Source: Kudoa neothunni
Lineage: Eukaryota > Cnidaria
Reading direction: 5' to 3'
DNA length: 64,000 nt
Assembly: GCA_964304625.1 (NCBI GenBank)
Contig: OZ199838.1
Span: 3,100,001 to 3,164,000 of the forward strand
Part shown: one piece after another, positions 11,787 through 25,600 of the stretch
Layout of the letters: each line of letters opens with the position of its first letter
How positions within the stretch are numbered: position 1 is the stretch's first letter
Made by a program: the position numbers and the translations under genes
Notes under the pieces: model-generated
Databases searched by the model: none
What the model saw: the letters and a program-made list of their open reading frames with translations, nothing else
Told to the model about the DNA's origin: nothing

Positions 11787-13130
11787 CAGTCGAACCCCGT
11801 TTATCCGAACGATTTTTTAAAATTTATTTGAAATTGATGTATATTCTAAATAAAAAAATTTCGTTTCATCGAAGTTTGAGAAACAACTTTTTTCTGGAAT
11901 TTTCGGATAAAAATACCTTCAAAAATGGATTAGTGCTCGGTTAAAATAGCACCCATATTTATTTTTTTGACGAATATATTCGTTATTTATCCAATTTAAG
12001 TTTATGTTTGATTAATAGAAATAGCGTAATGTAGATAATATAGTATTTTATGTTCATGATGAACGAATAAATGTTGAGTAGAGACAAACTCCCTTATATC
12101 TTTTCATGAGTAATAAAATAAAAAAATAAAAATTTAGTTTATTGGATTGTTTAACCACAAACTAGCAGTGACTTCATAAGACCAATTTTTCCACGGGATT
12201 ATAACTGACTAGTTCCAGGCGGCATATAAAACAAAGTGTGGTCATTTTTTGTATGAAATCTTTTTCTGCACGATAATCACTTGGAAGTGATTTGTTAGGC
12301 CCAATTTTAATAAAAAACAATTTTTATGAGAGATATAAATACTTTACGTTGGATAATTATTCAAGGTTTTTATGCCATTTTTAATAATTTCACTATTTTC
12401 TATGGCTACCGAAACTCTAAAAATCTGTGAAATACTTTATAACATATTTTATATAATTTTTAAAACAATTAAAATATGCCGAATAAAGTAAAATGTTCTA
12501 TATCCTAAGCCTATATACGATTTTGTTGTTTCATCAATAACAAATATTTTAATAAACACGTTTATGTGCGTTAATTTTTCCGTATATAAAGGGGGTTCCT
12601 AGTTGATTCAATACAACATCTTTCAATGTTGTATGGGTTGATAAATAAAATATTATATATTTTGCATAATTACGTAGATTATTTATGATAGATATTACTT
12701 CAACAATGACAACTTATTTAGTATCAAAATCGTGTGATAATAAGTTAAAAGCGATCTTATTATACTTTGTTTTAACTTTTCATTGTGAATAATTATTTGC
12801 GAACCGTTCAAAATATTTACATTAAAAGTTAAACAATGAATATAAATATTAAAAAAGATCACAAACAAAAAGTGTATGAAATTTTATAATGTTGTCTTTA
12901 AAATTAGGATATAGTTTATATATTTTAATCAAACGTTATTTTCATTCTAAAATGATATATAATTCATCCAAATGATATTATTCAAGTTAGAATGTATTGT
13001 GAACACAAATGTAGGCTAAGAGTGGATTTGGATAATAGTGAACTTTCTAATAGAGATAATACAAGAATTAAATATATACCCCGAGAATTACCTTGGATAG
13101 CGCTACTATCGAAAAATCGAAGTTTGACTG
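11787..13130. mobile_element. pogo/Tigger-like (Tc1/mariner superfamily) element, non-autonomous
   Basis: The left end CAGTCGAACCCCGTTTATCC and the right end (inverted) CAGTCAAACTTCGATTTTTC form imperfect terminal inverted repeats. They are the well-known pogo/Tigger type (CAGTNNAACCTCGNTTATCCG). Both ends abut TA (11785-11786 and 13131-13132), the expected target duplication. The 1.34 kb inside is A+T-rich, and I could not recognise a transposase in any frame, so this is a decayed or non-autonomous copy. Diverged ends suggest an old insertion. Confidence 0.65.
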
Positions 13131-13551
13131 TATATATTTTACAAAAAACGAAATATTTATAATACTTATATTATCACAATGTCTGGAAAATATATTTTTC
13201 AAAAATATCAATCAGTATTAAGCGCGGTAAACGATTTTCAAGGTTAAGTTCAATTAAACAAGAGTTTGCGTTAAAATACAAAATTATGAGTAATTTGACA
13301 TTAAAATTTAAATGTATAAACTTCTAACAGATATTTAATTTGAAAAAAAACAAATCGCCGGAGAAATTTTTTCTACAAAATTTTAATTAAAAGCAATTAA
13401 GTTAGAAGTAAATTTTCTCCATGAATTTATGAAAAATATGTTAGTATTATATATTTTTCTCAAAAAAACTATTTTATACATTTCTAAACTATATATTAAA
13501 TATTTTTAAACAGTCACTTTAATTAAAATTGGAATTTCATTAAATTTTTAA

Positions 13552-14440
13552 GGACAAGCGATTTTGACCACGATTTATTGTTGAATGATGATACTGAAAT
13601 CAGCGAAATTTATGACGACGATATTGCTGAAAATTGCTATATTGATAAAAATGGAGGTAATGGGCTCATTGAAAATCCTAGAATAGCGGAAACCAGAAGT
13701 TATACTCCATTATAATAAATATATGGTGTGGTTCAGATACAGTCGGCAAAATTATATCTACAACAATTGCCAAAAGATACACAATTCGGTGACCAACAGC
13801 TGTTTTCTACGATATGATTGATATTAGTTTAATTAACACATTTCACATTTACAAGAATATTTCCTCAGATTCAAATTTTAAAAAAAATTAGTTGATAGTC
13901 TAGTTAAAAATTATATTCGCGATAACATTAAATAGGTCGAGAAAAACGTTGCGACGAGTGAGTCTCGTTCTAGTAGAAAAAGATGTTATCTGTTTGACTA
14001 TGTTCAAGACAAAAAAATATAAATATTCAGTTCGATGGCCAATTAAATTGTGAAAACCACTCAAAAGTTACCTGCTCAAAATGCTTCAAATAAATCAATT
14101 ATTAGGTTTTAACAAAATATATTAAACTTTTTATTTTTCTTGATAGACGATTAATTTTATTAACTCTAAAAAATATACCTTACTCTAATTTTATCAAATA
14201 TTTGACACTTCATAAATAGGAATTGTCATACGACTTAAATTAGTCAAATAAGGATTTATGTAAATAATTTTTTGGCTGAGGCATTATCCGTACAACCTCG
14301 TAGTTACTATTTTTAGTCATTATTCCAAAATTAATGATTAGATTTAAGTTTAGTCCACATAAAACATCATAAAATATTTTATTGTACCATTATGGGGAAA
14401 AAATATTTGAGGTCATATTGACCCCAAAAGGAGAGTGAAT
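13552..14440 (+). mobile_element. Decayed piggyBac-like element with transposase remnants
   Basis: Plus-strand fragments match piggyBac transposase in order: an acidic N-terminal stretch (SDFDHDLLLNDDTEISE), then YDMIDISLINTFHIYKN (family: HMLDxALxNSYILYK), then a Cys/His tail with KKI, SVRWPIKL and CENHSKVTCSKC (family C-terminal zinc-binding CxDHSKVxCxxC). These are in different frames with stops between them, and the catalytic core is deleted. The right end at about 14403-14432 has the GGTCATATTGACCCC motif shared with the piggyBac-like element at 48159. The left end is not visible. Long dead. Confidence 0.7.
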
Positions 14441-14780
14441 GTATTGTCGATTTCGATCTAGCCTAAATCTCATCAGCTCTATCTGCTAACAACTATTGAT
14501 TTAAATAATGTCAGCGAGTTAAAGAAAAGCTTTAACTCATGATAAAACTATTGCCACGATAATACTAGCAGCAAATAAAAAAATATCAAATTAAAAAAAA
14601 AGATGGAGTCGAAATCCTATATATATTATTATTGTTTAAATGAAAAATAGAATATTTAAGGACAACCTTTTTTAGACAACAGACAATGAACAATAAGAGC
14701 CCAGGGGTTCAGTTGCGAAGAGCTGAAAAACGGCCAGAGGTGACAATAGACATACAAACAATGCATTCAAATGACCGCTT

Positions 14781-17451
14781 TCACCGCATGTAGACCGATG
14801 AACGTTTTCGATGAGATAATACATCGGTATTTTCCAAATCTTGAGATTTTGGATTTCCTAATTTGTTTAATCGGTTATTAATACATTTCACGGTTTGGAC
14901 GTTTAAGCCATAAATGGGTTGCAACGTCGAATCCAAATTATTCGTTTCGCCAGGTTGACCGGATTTTGTGTGGATTTTGGAGTGTTTCACGAGGTTACTG
15001 GGGTCTCTAAACGTTTTTTGGCATATGTGGCACAAAAGTGGCTTGTTGCTGTTGTGTGTTCGAAGATGGATTTTCAGACCGTACTTCCGTGTGTACAAGT
15101 TCTCACATATATGGCAAATAAATTGTTTCCCGTTTCTAGACCACAAATGAGGTAGATTCATTATGATGATATCAGGAAGTGCGCCATTTTCCCCATCCAA
15201 CATAAACAACTTTACTAAACATTAAAGTTATAACCGAATTCGACACCATCGTATCCAATTACTGTCATTGTATTTCTCCGAATACATTAAACAATCGACA
15301 ATCGTTGGCAAACCGTTAGGACATCCCATATGGCCAGATGAGGAATTGCTTCTTGACGATTTATAGCTGCCTGTAAAATGGTCGAATGTAAAATTCCATT
15401 AGACAATCAAGAATGAGTTCAATGTTGTTACTGTATTCGTGATAGGAGTTGATATTGAATTGCACATACAAAGGTCCCAACACAGTTTTATTGCTGGTGT
15501 TCGAGTCCATCGAAGAGTCGATACTATTTCTAAATGTTAAAACAACCCCATTGTGGCTGTTCTCTCGTAGAAAGGATTTAACAAAGTTAAACTTTTTGAT
15601 AAATTTGTCATAGACATGAATAAAATTTTTCAAATGAGCAAAAGGGGAAAATGTGCTATTTGTATTATTCTGTGTCATTGATGGTATTGAATTGGAGCCA
15701 TCTAAAATATCAACCATTACATATCCGCTAATGAATTCCGATAGTTGTTTTGGTAATAACAGAGATTCGAACCTGGATTGTGAGAACCAGAAGCTGCAGC
15801 GTTGTTAGCCAATATTATGTCTAAATTGGGGGAAATTCAGAACTAAAATAACCATTAATTTACATTCGTTTGAATATATATTCAGAAGCCACTGCCTGAT
15901 AACTTTAGTCAATTCTTTCTTTTCCAGCCCAAGGTCAATCAATTTACCAACATTAATAGCTGTTATGGATTTTCCATGGAATGTACAGTTGGAGATATAG
16001 TCGATAAGTTCGGCTTTAGTTTGAATTTCTAGCAGGGATTTGTTGCGTTCAATTTTGATGTTGTATTTGAAGAGTTCGGCGAGATTTTGAACAAAAACCC
16101 CTGAAACCAAATCAGGTGTGTAATAGATAGATGGAAGAGCTATGGGAATTCGCGACAAATCACTAAGGTTGATATTTGAAATTATGGTGTCGCTCTGAAG
16201 GAAGAAATCTATTAAATTGTTTAACGTGTTCGTGTGCTGGCGACCATCGTCATTAATGAACAATTTTTTCAAGTGGCTCAAAAAATCGTCATACGTCGCG
16301 TATATTTTATTGTTCATTTGATCAGAAACATCAGTATAGCTAAGGGTTTCATGGGTGACAACGGATGGCAGGAATTCACCAGTATTGTAATCATTCACAA
16401 AAAACCCATTAGTGCTAGTAGTTGTAGTAGCATTAGAGGAGGCATTATATGAGGAGCATGGATCAGAGCATAGGGACTCAACGTAGACAGACTGTGGATT
16501 TATATTACTAAAATTGTTCCGATGTTTTAACGACGTTGTAGGATCGCTGAACTTTCTAATTGGAATTTGGGCATCATATGCTGGTGAAAATTCTGTGTGC
16601 GGGGGAGGCAAGGTATTACAAGGTGCTTGAACGAACATATTGACCACTTCTCCGAATTTATTAAGGCCATTTTCAGGATCCCATACATTGTTAGAAAGGA
16701 GACACGGCAGATTTGTGTTAAAAGTGTTTTTTGTTTCGATTGAATAATTATTGGCGTTATTTGGACAAGGAAAATTTGGATTATTTCCAGCTAAATCCAC
16801 GGATTGATTATTCGGTCCAGTTATCTCACGTTTGTAGGTAGAATAGTGCTGTTGGAGCATAGTGAGATGGGGATCAACGTTATTTTTATAGCCAGTAGAT
16901 TGCATGTGGCTATTGGAAAAGTTATTAAGTGGCCTAGACTGATCAGCTAGGCAAAAATTGGTCGGCTGATCGGTTGTCTTATTTTTGGCGCAATCATTAC
17001 TCAAATTATATGACAGTAAATTTTGCTGAAACCCAAAAATAGGATTACTAAGAATATTGGTTACGTAAGGACTTTCCCAAGCCTCAGAAAAACTAAATTC
17101 ATAAAGGGAAAAACTCAGGATTTGTACCCCACATTAGTAATACTTATTTTCAGTGGTATTCCTCACATTTTGAATGTTATTTGGTGGAAGAACATTCAAG
17201 TAGGAGTTAGAAGAATTTTGTTCGACGAATTGTTTTGGGGCATTACCTAAATTTAAATTATACACAACCGCACAAAATCTAGAAACTTTAAAACTTAACG
17301 CTAAAGCAGTAAAATACACGCAAATGTTACATTTTATTTAAACAAAGGCAAACCAGCCGATTCTTAAATGTATAACCGCTTGTGTCTTCTAATTTAGAGG
17401 ACGCCGTTCCTAAACAATAGTACCTGTGCTGGAATAGATGTCTCTATACAT
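14781..17451 (-). CDS. PRDM-like C2H2 zinc-finger transcription factor
   Basis: Inferred as one minus-strand gene. Exon 1 is 17451-17424 (MYRDIYSSTG). Then come 17246-17144, 17092-15864, 15701-15405, 15370-15245 and 15214-14781, with introns of 177, 51, 162, 34 and 30 nt in matching phase. An extra exon at 15820-15773 is possible. The first ~430 residues are rich in Asn, Ser and Thr and then helical, with no domain I know. Near the C terminus are two C2H2 fingers, FICHICENLYTRKYGLKIH and LLCHICQKTFRDPSNLVKH. RKYGLKIH and DPSNLxKH are typical of PRDM13-type fingers. Just before them, NDSNWIRW resembles the PR-domain SNWMRFV block. This would be a nuclear DNA-binding regulator. The finger exon is secure; joining it to the long N-terminal part and the PR-domain call are inference. 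Confidence 0.5.
15763..15836 (-). repeat. tRNA-like remnant (B box) in an intron
   Basis: The minus strand carries a perfect pol III B-box core, GGTTCGAATC, with a loose A-box-like TGGCTAACAACGC about 38 nt upstream. The T-arm pairs poorly (about 3 of 5), so it is not a functional tRNA. It probably derives from an old tRNA-type SINE. It falls inside the PRDM-like gene, within the 162-nt intron of the preferred model. Confidence 0.3.
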
Positions 17452-20400
17452 GCCCCCTATTTGATATTGTATTGCTAACCTAATCTTGGATACGACTAAT
17501 TTGTGTTAACCAGTACCTGCATTTCTGACATCCACTGAGATATCAGAATACAATAAGAAAGTACGCCGAAAGAATTTCTATTTTATTCATTTTAATCCTT
17601 ACCCCTGAAAAAAATCCCCATAGTATTGAAAATAATAGCTACCTTTTGGGACAGGTAACAGGTGATAATTGTCAGAACTAGTAGTCTAGTTAATAATAGC
17701 CAAATAAACAAATACTATCGGGAAGAAATTTCCTGTTATTATAGGACAATTTAGCAAAACTACCATTATAAAATTAACCAAATTCTATTTCCCTTGTTTT
17801 CCATGGGGGAGGCACGGCGGTAAACAAATTAAATATACATTTATTAATGTGATATGATCGCTGAAAATTAATTTCAATTTATTTCAAAATTAATCGACTA
17901 TTTAATACCTTAGAAACTAAAAGGTATGAATTTACTTAAGCATTGATTGCTTGAGTTTAGACGTGGAATTCTTTCTTGAATATCGCTTGTTATTGGACGA
18001 TTCATCATGCACAATAGTCAACAATCTCAGTCTAATAAATACACCAAATTAAGACGATAAAATCTGTTCAATTGAGATTTTGAATAATTTCCCATAGATA
18101 AATTCTACTAAAGGGATCCGATATCCCTCAGGCAGCTTCCAACAATGACCACTCAAAACAACCAAATTTTTCCCGTTTAATCATTATCAATAACTTACTT
18201 TTGAGGTACACCTGTAAAAGGGTGCAAGGTGGTAGCGGCTAACTTAGGATAAAAACTTAGAGGGTATCATTTGCACGCATAAAAATAATGCTCTTACGTG
18301 GGAGAGATTTGACTAGGTAATCCATCTTGAGAGACCGTGGTTAATGAATTCCTTAATCTAATGTGAAAATTATTAATCAACTAAACAAATAGATTGATTT
18401 TAACTTAAGGATTTAATTTCGCTCTCTTTACCAGACTACCGTTTCTCACCCTAAGGATCTACATATAATTCACCTACCACTCATTTTCTTACACTATAAA
18501 ACAACCATATTAATTTTATCGCATGAAAAAAAAAGAAAACTAATAAATAATTTATTTTATATCTCAATGGTACCTGCTAGGTTAAGTATAGATAATTTTG
18601 TTGGTTCTTCAATTTTAGGGGCAACATGTAGATGTGTGTCCTTCAAATTTCAAGAATTCACATCTTTACTATTCAGAACTATTATCCAGTTTGAATTTTA
18701 ATTAACTTCTTACGATCACTCAGTGTAAACCGGATAATTTTGGCAGGTATTGGTAGATTTATTCACCTTGCATATTATTCTAGGCAAGATTTTCGTCTTA
18801 TCTTTAGCAAACCACAAAATTATTTTCTTTCTGTATTTAATGCCAATTCATACAAGATAGTTATATCTTACAATATTTAAATAATTCGTAACGATAAATA
18901 AAACAAAATAAATGATTAGGTCTCATCGTTGTATTATTGGCACCAATTTGACAGAGATTGAGGTCATTCAATGCAACACCACTCCCATTATTATCACCTA
19001 ATGCTGTAAGATCATCACTTGTGTACTAGCTATCCTATCGATAATTTCTCAACGCTAACTCATTATTCTAATCCTTTAATGTAAATGAGATAATTTTTAT
19101 TTCGAACTTTATTAACAATCAATTTTTATGAACTGTAATCAATAATATTATTCTATGTATTCATTGCGGCCAATTAAAAAAATATATCAATCATTTTTTT
19201 ATACGATTTGAGAATTTAAAATGACCATCACATGCACCCCCCTCCAAATAAGCACCTACATAGTACAATTTGAGGTGACGCTCTCCGAATACTTTGTCCA
19301 AACCAAAACAAATTGCAAAAACTATGTCAAAATCTTTTCACTGTCAATTAAAAACCCGATAACTATTACAGTGCAAGAGAAAACTCAATTAAATCAGTAC
19401 TACTAAACGAAACTCACAACTCCTTTACTCTCTCATTTATATAAACTATTAACTATTTATTTATATCCTAAACGTTATAAAGATGGGTATAATTCCACCT
19501 CTAACCAACTCTAGAGTAGATTTGCTTTGTAGGGATTAAACAACTTAACGTCTCCGCCTGGAAGGACGCATGCTCAGCGTCGATATTAATCTGCTCGCCT
19601 AAAGTCACATTTTTGTTTCGGTTACATTACTCCTTATTTTTTATATTCTATTTTTTTATTTAAATTTAATATAATTCTAAGATAAAATAAATTAAATTAA
19701 ATTAGAACAATAAAACACATTTTTAAATAAGAATACAAAATTATACCAGTTATAATTATTAAATAGATTTGAATAATTCGCAAGAATAAATTTTTCTCTC
19801 CATATCAGTATCAGAATCGGTGGTATCAGATCACGCACGCGCAAGCATTTTGGCTCAAAGGTAGGAAATCTCCCAATAGATTATATTTAATTTTTTTTAA
19901 GTTTCAAGCATTAGTTCTATGTCTACTGTAGTTTTAAAAATAATCTTTAGGCTATATGTCAACAATAAGGATGCCTAGATCCTTGAATATTAAAACCATC
20001 AATAATAAATTACTGAATTTATGAATTAAAGCATGTTTTTTGGATATTATAATGACTAAATAGGTGTTTAAATTCAAAACCATCATATTCTATTGTGATT
20101 ATAACATAGAATTGTTATAATTACAAATGATAATATTAGAATTGTTTAAAATCTAATATAGATTTATAATATTGATGAAAATAAATTAAACGAAATAAAT
20201 CACATGTAATTTATTTTTATACATGTTTTGTCGTATTTACATTATTTTGGCTTCTGATTATTAATTTTGGAGAAATCATATTTGATATGAATATATACAT
20301 ATCGGTTAATAACCACATTATAGAATAATATTATGAGTATTACAATGTTAATGCTCTTTCGTTATAACGGTAAAGTTAATAAATATTTATAGCTTTTATA

Positions 20401-22622
20401 TTATTGTACACAATGATTTTTATTTATAAAGCAATTGAAGTCTCTAGTAATTAATTTAACTAATTTAAATGCGTACATAACAGAGAAATATAACTAATTA
20501 TTTAATCAATTAAACGTTTAAATCACATGACCAATGCTACTGAATTATGGAGTTATTAAATTAAATTCATGATGTTTTAGATGGATCTATTAAAGTATGC
20601 GTATCGATTTAAATACGAGAAATATGTCCTAATTGAAATTTAATTGACAAATCACGTGATTTGAAGTTGAAAATAACGAAAATTTTAACACGAATAAATA
20701 CACAAGTTATTATCAAACCAAGATAAACCTATATATTTTTTTAAAAATAATTTATATGAGGAAGAGCGAGAATTTGATAATATTTTTTCCGTCATCGTCA
20801 ATACAGAATAATCATCAAAAATATATCTCATTGGTAAAAAATGTATGTAACCTAGATTTTTCTTATAAATAAAATATATGACTATTTTTAGGAAATATTA
20901 TAAATAAGAATACAGAAAAAGTTTTAAAAAAATTTTCCTCAATAGATTATCAACACTGCATTGTACACCATAGTGAGTGTTACGCTGCAGGTGGCGGACC
21001 CTCACGAACACGATTGAGTTGAAATGGCGTTAGTCAAAACTTTTGTTACTTTCGAATGAAACAAAGAAGTCCTTTTACTCAATGATTTTATATCGATAGT
21101 TAATAAATTATTAAAATATATTTTATACGTGAAAATTTTAGATAATTACATTTTTTTTTAATATTATCATACTATTTTATTTTATGAAGTAATTTGTCCT
21201 GATTTACTGTTATAATAAAGTAACGCGTTGTAGTATTTCAAAAATAGTTACATAAAATAATATATAAAACAATATTTTGTGAGGTTGACGTTTAATCAGA
21301 TTAGCGTAAGCGGGAGGGGCGTGAGAGTAACCGACTGGTGTTTAGTATAACTAAGTAACGGTATTGAATCCTGCATTGTGATAGTGTTTGATCGCAACAA
21401 ATTGTCCCATGATAAGGAATAATGTAATGCACAATTGATTTCGTTCGAATTACGCGGGTCCACATTTAATTGTTGTGTTAACGTATGCGCGAGAAGATGA
21501 CACCGATTCTAACGTTGTTCCAAATTTTTTCGTATACTTTAATCAGTTATGGCAGTGTTAGCCCGCAAGGGATGGGGGAATCATTCAAGAATAAATTTAA
21601 AAATTAATCTTAGTTTATTCACTACGAAAGTTTCGTTAGTCCCCGTTTAAATCAAGTAAGGACGTGATGCATGTAAGAATATTTTTGGTTGTTTTGATAT
21701 CAATTGGTTTCCATTCAAAAAGTGGGATATGCGAATTTATTTAACTTATAATTTATTTTAATCGATTCTACGAAATAACGCAGTATGGTAATAGTTTATA
21801 TTAAGCCTTTTCAGCGTACAAAATCTAACTATTGCTATTTTCATGTAAAATCGTAACTTTGTTACCTTTCAACATAACGTATTTATATGTTTAAGCTGTA
21901 ATTAGGTTTTCAACATTTTTGTCTACTTAGAAATAACCTATATCCACAAAAATATAACCACTGTTTTATTTTAACTTTGTATTCTGTCTAAATTTGAGAT
22001 CCATCATTTATTTGTATAGTTTTTATTATGTTACGTTTCAAGTTTTACTTTCGAATTTGTATTTTGCCTCTGATATAAATCTAGGATCAATTGTTCTTTA
22101 AAGTATAGGTAAAACAAGGATCAAAGCATTCATTTATACACATAAATAAATGAATGCCAATTTTAACAACATATATTAGTTATTTTAGTCAAGTATATTT
22201 AGACGGCATATTTTTTGAATCTATTGAATTTTTATTTACAACCGCCTCAAAATCTAAGTTAACATATGACTCTACATAGAATAAGGAAGCCGTTAAATTT
22301 GTTCAGCACAAGATAACATATGAAACAAGCTTATTGACTTAATTATATACAAATAATAAGTGTTGGAATTCATAAAACCCCCAAAAACGAGTTTCATGTT
22401 TCATAGTCCAATAAAATTATTCTTAGTGTCATCGAAAATTTTAATCATAATTAAGAGTAAATAAGACTTATTATCAGTCGAATTTCTATAAAACCACTCT
22501 AAACATCACAATTTTAGATCTCGCTATCTGCCCCGCAACAATCAACACTTCATAGTAGAAGGTTTATAATTACAACGAATGCGCCCAGATTAACAAGAAA
22601 ACATGCATCAATCGTAACACTT
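17452..22622. other. Long A+T-rich stretch with no recognised gene
   Basis: I find no conserved exon on either strand over about 5.2 kb. A 61-codon frame at 19221-19406 shows no domain and is probably chance. G+C-richer islands stand out at about 19545-19620, 19830-19870, 20960-21040 and 21285-21360. These could be promoter or enhancer elements or unrecognised non-coding RNA, but nothing in them could be named. The palindrome AAATCACGTGATTT occurs near 20650. Confidence 0.4.
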
Positions 22623-25600
22623 CTACATATAACAATAAATTTCTTCCAAATTTACGATATGGTAAGAATTTTGTTCCAAAAATTGATTTATTCTTGAATG
22701 AACGTGATTCAGCTGAGTCTTGTATTCGCCAATGTAACATTCAACAGGTGGGGCATCTAAATCCATATGTAACCAGCGCTGAAATCGTAGAATAGCAGAA
22801 TACTAGTACCTCTACTCTGATTGACTAGCATTTTGTAGTTGTCAATGTCAAACAATCTTTTCATGTTAATCAACTGAAAATAAAGCTGTTTCTCGTTGTA
22901 CTGGTGTTGAATAAAAAAAATAATTACTATTGCTAGAAATACAAAGTGAAATACTTCTTCCTTGAGTTCTCCATAGCAACAGGAGGGGCATTTAGGACTT
23001 TTGAAAAATCCAACAGAGAAAATATCTCTACAGCTGAAACTACAAATTGGATTGTTACAACTAGCAAATCCAGAGTAGTAGGTGGTGACGCAGTGATGGA
23101 TAAGTTGATCAACATAGTTGCAAATGTTGGCGACATTATAATCATTATGGCAGTAATCACATTTAAGACCAGAAGAAAAATTGATCAGCTGGTCGGTCGA
23201 TTTGGTTTCCTATCAACCAAAACCAATTTAATTATAATTTATAAATTTGCCAATCAACATTCTTACTCTAACAACACCCACAAAATCAACTTCTTTATCA
23301 TACTCACTGCAAGATTGGTTGTAGCATTTAACTTTTATGGGTTTGACCTAAAGAAATATGATAGAGAACTATTTTTGAAAAACAACAATATCACCTTAAC
23401 AGATTCGCAATCGAGTTTACCGAATAAAACTTGCTCCAACGAATTGATATTTTTTCCGTTGATATCTGTGAATGATGTTGACTGAGAAGAAACTGGATTC
23501 GATGTTCTAAAATCAGAAATTCCTAGCGAACGCGCTATTTCTTGCGATGTCAATCCTTCAATACACTCACACAGACGAGAAATCACTGAGAAAACTTGAT
23601 TTTTGATATAGTAATTGTAATCTAGCCAAGTCCAAGTTGAATAGTTAGAAAAACACCAAAGGCTATTTAGTTCAGAAACGAAAAAATAGTTTACCTATTT
23701 TCAAATCACTCTGACTCATTTCAGACAAATGATAAGCTCGCTGCATAGCAGAATTTGTAGTGCCATCCTATATATGTTTTAATAATTATCATATAATTAT
23801 ATTTTTGAGCATCATAAATTGAAATATGTTAATGATTAGTCCCAGTTGAACGAGATTCTCCGGAGCCTCAACAAAGAAACAACAAAATGAGTATATTGGA
23901 GTTTTAACTGCTTGGCAAATATTTTTAATTTAATTATTTTTATTTTGAAATCCCAACAAGAAAATATTCCCCGATTAGACATAATAAGTCCAAAATATGA
24001 TAATAACAGAATATTCTAACTTTACAGTAATAATTTAATGATTATATTATTTTAAGTAATATATAGGATTCTAATGGGGAAATAATAAATTTATACATAT
24101 TATTAAAAATAAACGACGTAAATTGTTAAAAATGAGTAAATATTGTTTCTTTAATCAAATTCTAACTAATGCTACAAATTATTTTATAAATCATACAATA
24201 GATAATTTGTGTAAACTTACTTAAAAGTTGCATAGTCATTACGACAATCCTTATTATGATTAATTAAAATAAGCCATAATATGTCCTGCGTTAATCAATA
24301 TTTTGTTTGTCAAGTTCACGAAATCATTACATTTTATGTATATAAATAAAATAACTTAACTCAACGATCAAGAGGTCGACTCACTTAACCTTGAATGATA
24401 GGGTTATCACAATTAATATTTGAGTATAACATCAAACACGATAATAATACTTTCTATGCAAAAATCTGTAACATATATTAACCCCTAGTAGGTGACTTTG
24501 GGCTCCAGGAGCCCAACTGAGTAGTAAATTGAGCATAATTCATTCAAAAAATAGTTTTATTAATTTTTTTCATGTAAATTGTTAAAATTTTATTTTACAT
24601 CTAGTTGTAAATTCTTAATGAATTCGAAATTTTTTATTTTAAGCCGATGTTCCCCATAAAAGGATTATGACAATAACATTATGGTTTATTTTATTTAAAA
24701 GCTAATCTCAAAATTGCGCTGTAAGTGCATCAGTGTCATGCTTGAATTTATCAAATCAAGTATCTACTGATAAATTATTAATGCGGCTGCTTTTAATTCA
24801 TTTACCGTGTTTTTTCCAAGAATTTTGGAACATTCGAAAGACAAATCTAGCCGCCAACAACAATTTTTAGTGGATTTATTTGCTTCTTTGATTGTAAGCC
24901 ACCAGAAATGAACAGCTGAATATCAAAAAAATAGAATGTCAACCTGCCTTTAAGCGTTCTCTTGAAGCAGTTACGTTTAAATTCAATGAGAATAATTCGT
25001 CATTCACGGAAAATAACAATATAAATGACCGGAAACGAAGTAGTTTATATCCAGCACGTATCATAAGGCGGGACAAACAAGTATGCGATGTGTGTAACAA
25101 CAGTATATGTAACGAGCATTCAATAAAATAAATTTACCTGTTTTAGCGCCCCCAAATAAATTATTTATTGTATATCACACATTTTTTATCACGCAATAAC
25201 GTATTATAGTATGCAAATACAGCTCAAAATATAATTCAATAAAGGATAGAAATTAACCCCGGTGGGCTCGTCGAGACCAAGATACCTAAATCGGGAGCGC
25301 CAGAAGGTCACCTATTACTATTAAGGGTTGATAGGGAAAAAATTAAAGGGTATCATTATATCTAACGAGAAAAATGGGATTAAAGTGGTTTTTGCATAAG
25401 AAAGATTTTCATTGGAACCAAAGATGGTTTCAAATCCCATAATTTAACATGATATAAGATGGTAGGTTTTCTAATATAGTAAAGAAAATAGGGAAATAAT
25501 ATATTTTTAAACAAATATTTATGTTCTATTAGAGAAATTTTAACAGAATCTATTGAATGTATGAAAATAAAAATATAAATTAATTAAAAACAAGAAAAAC

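Noticed and set aside
22946-23485. Plus-strand ORF of 179 codons
   Set aside because: It lies exactly antisense to well-conserved POLA1 C-terminal exons (SRLCECIEG and the metal-binding cysteines) and has no domain of its own.
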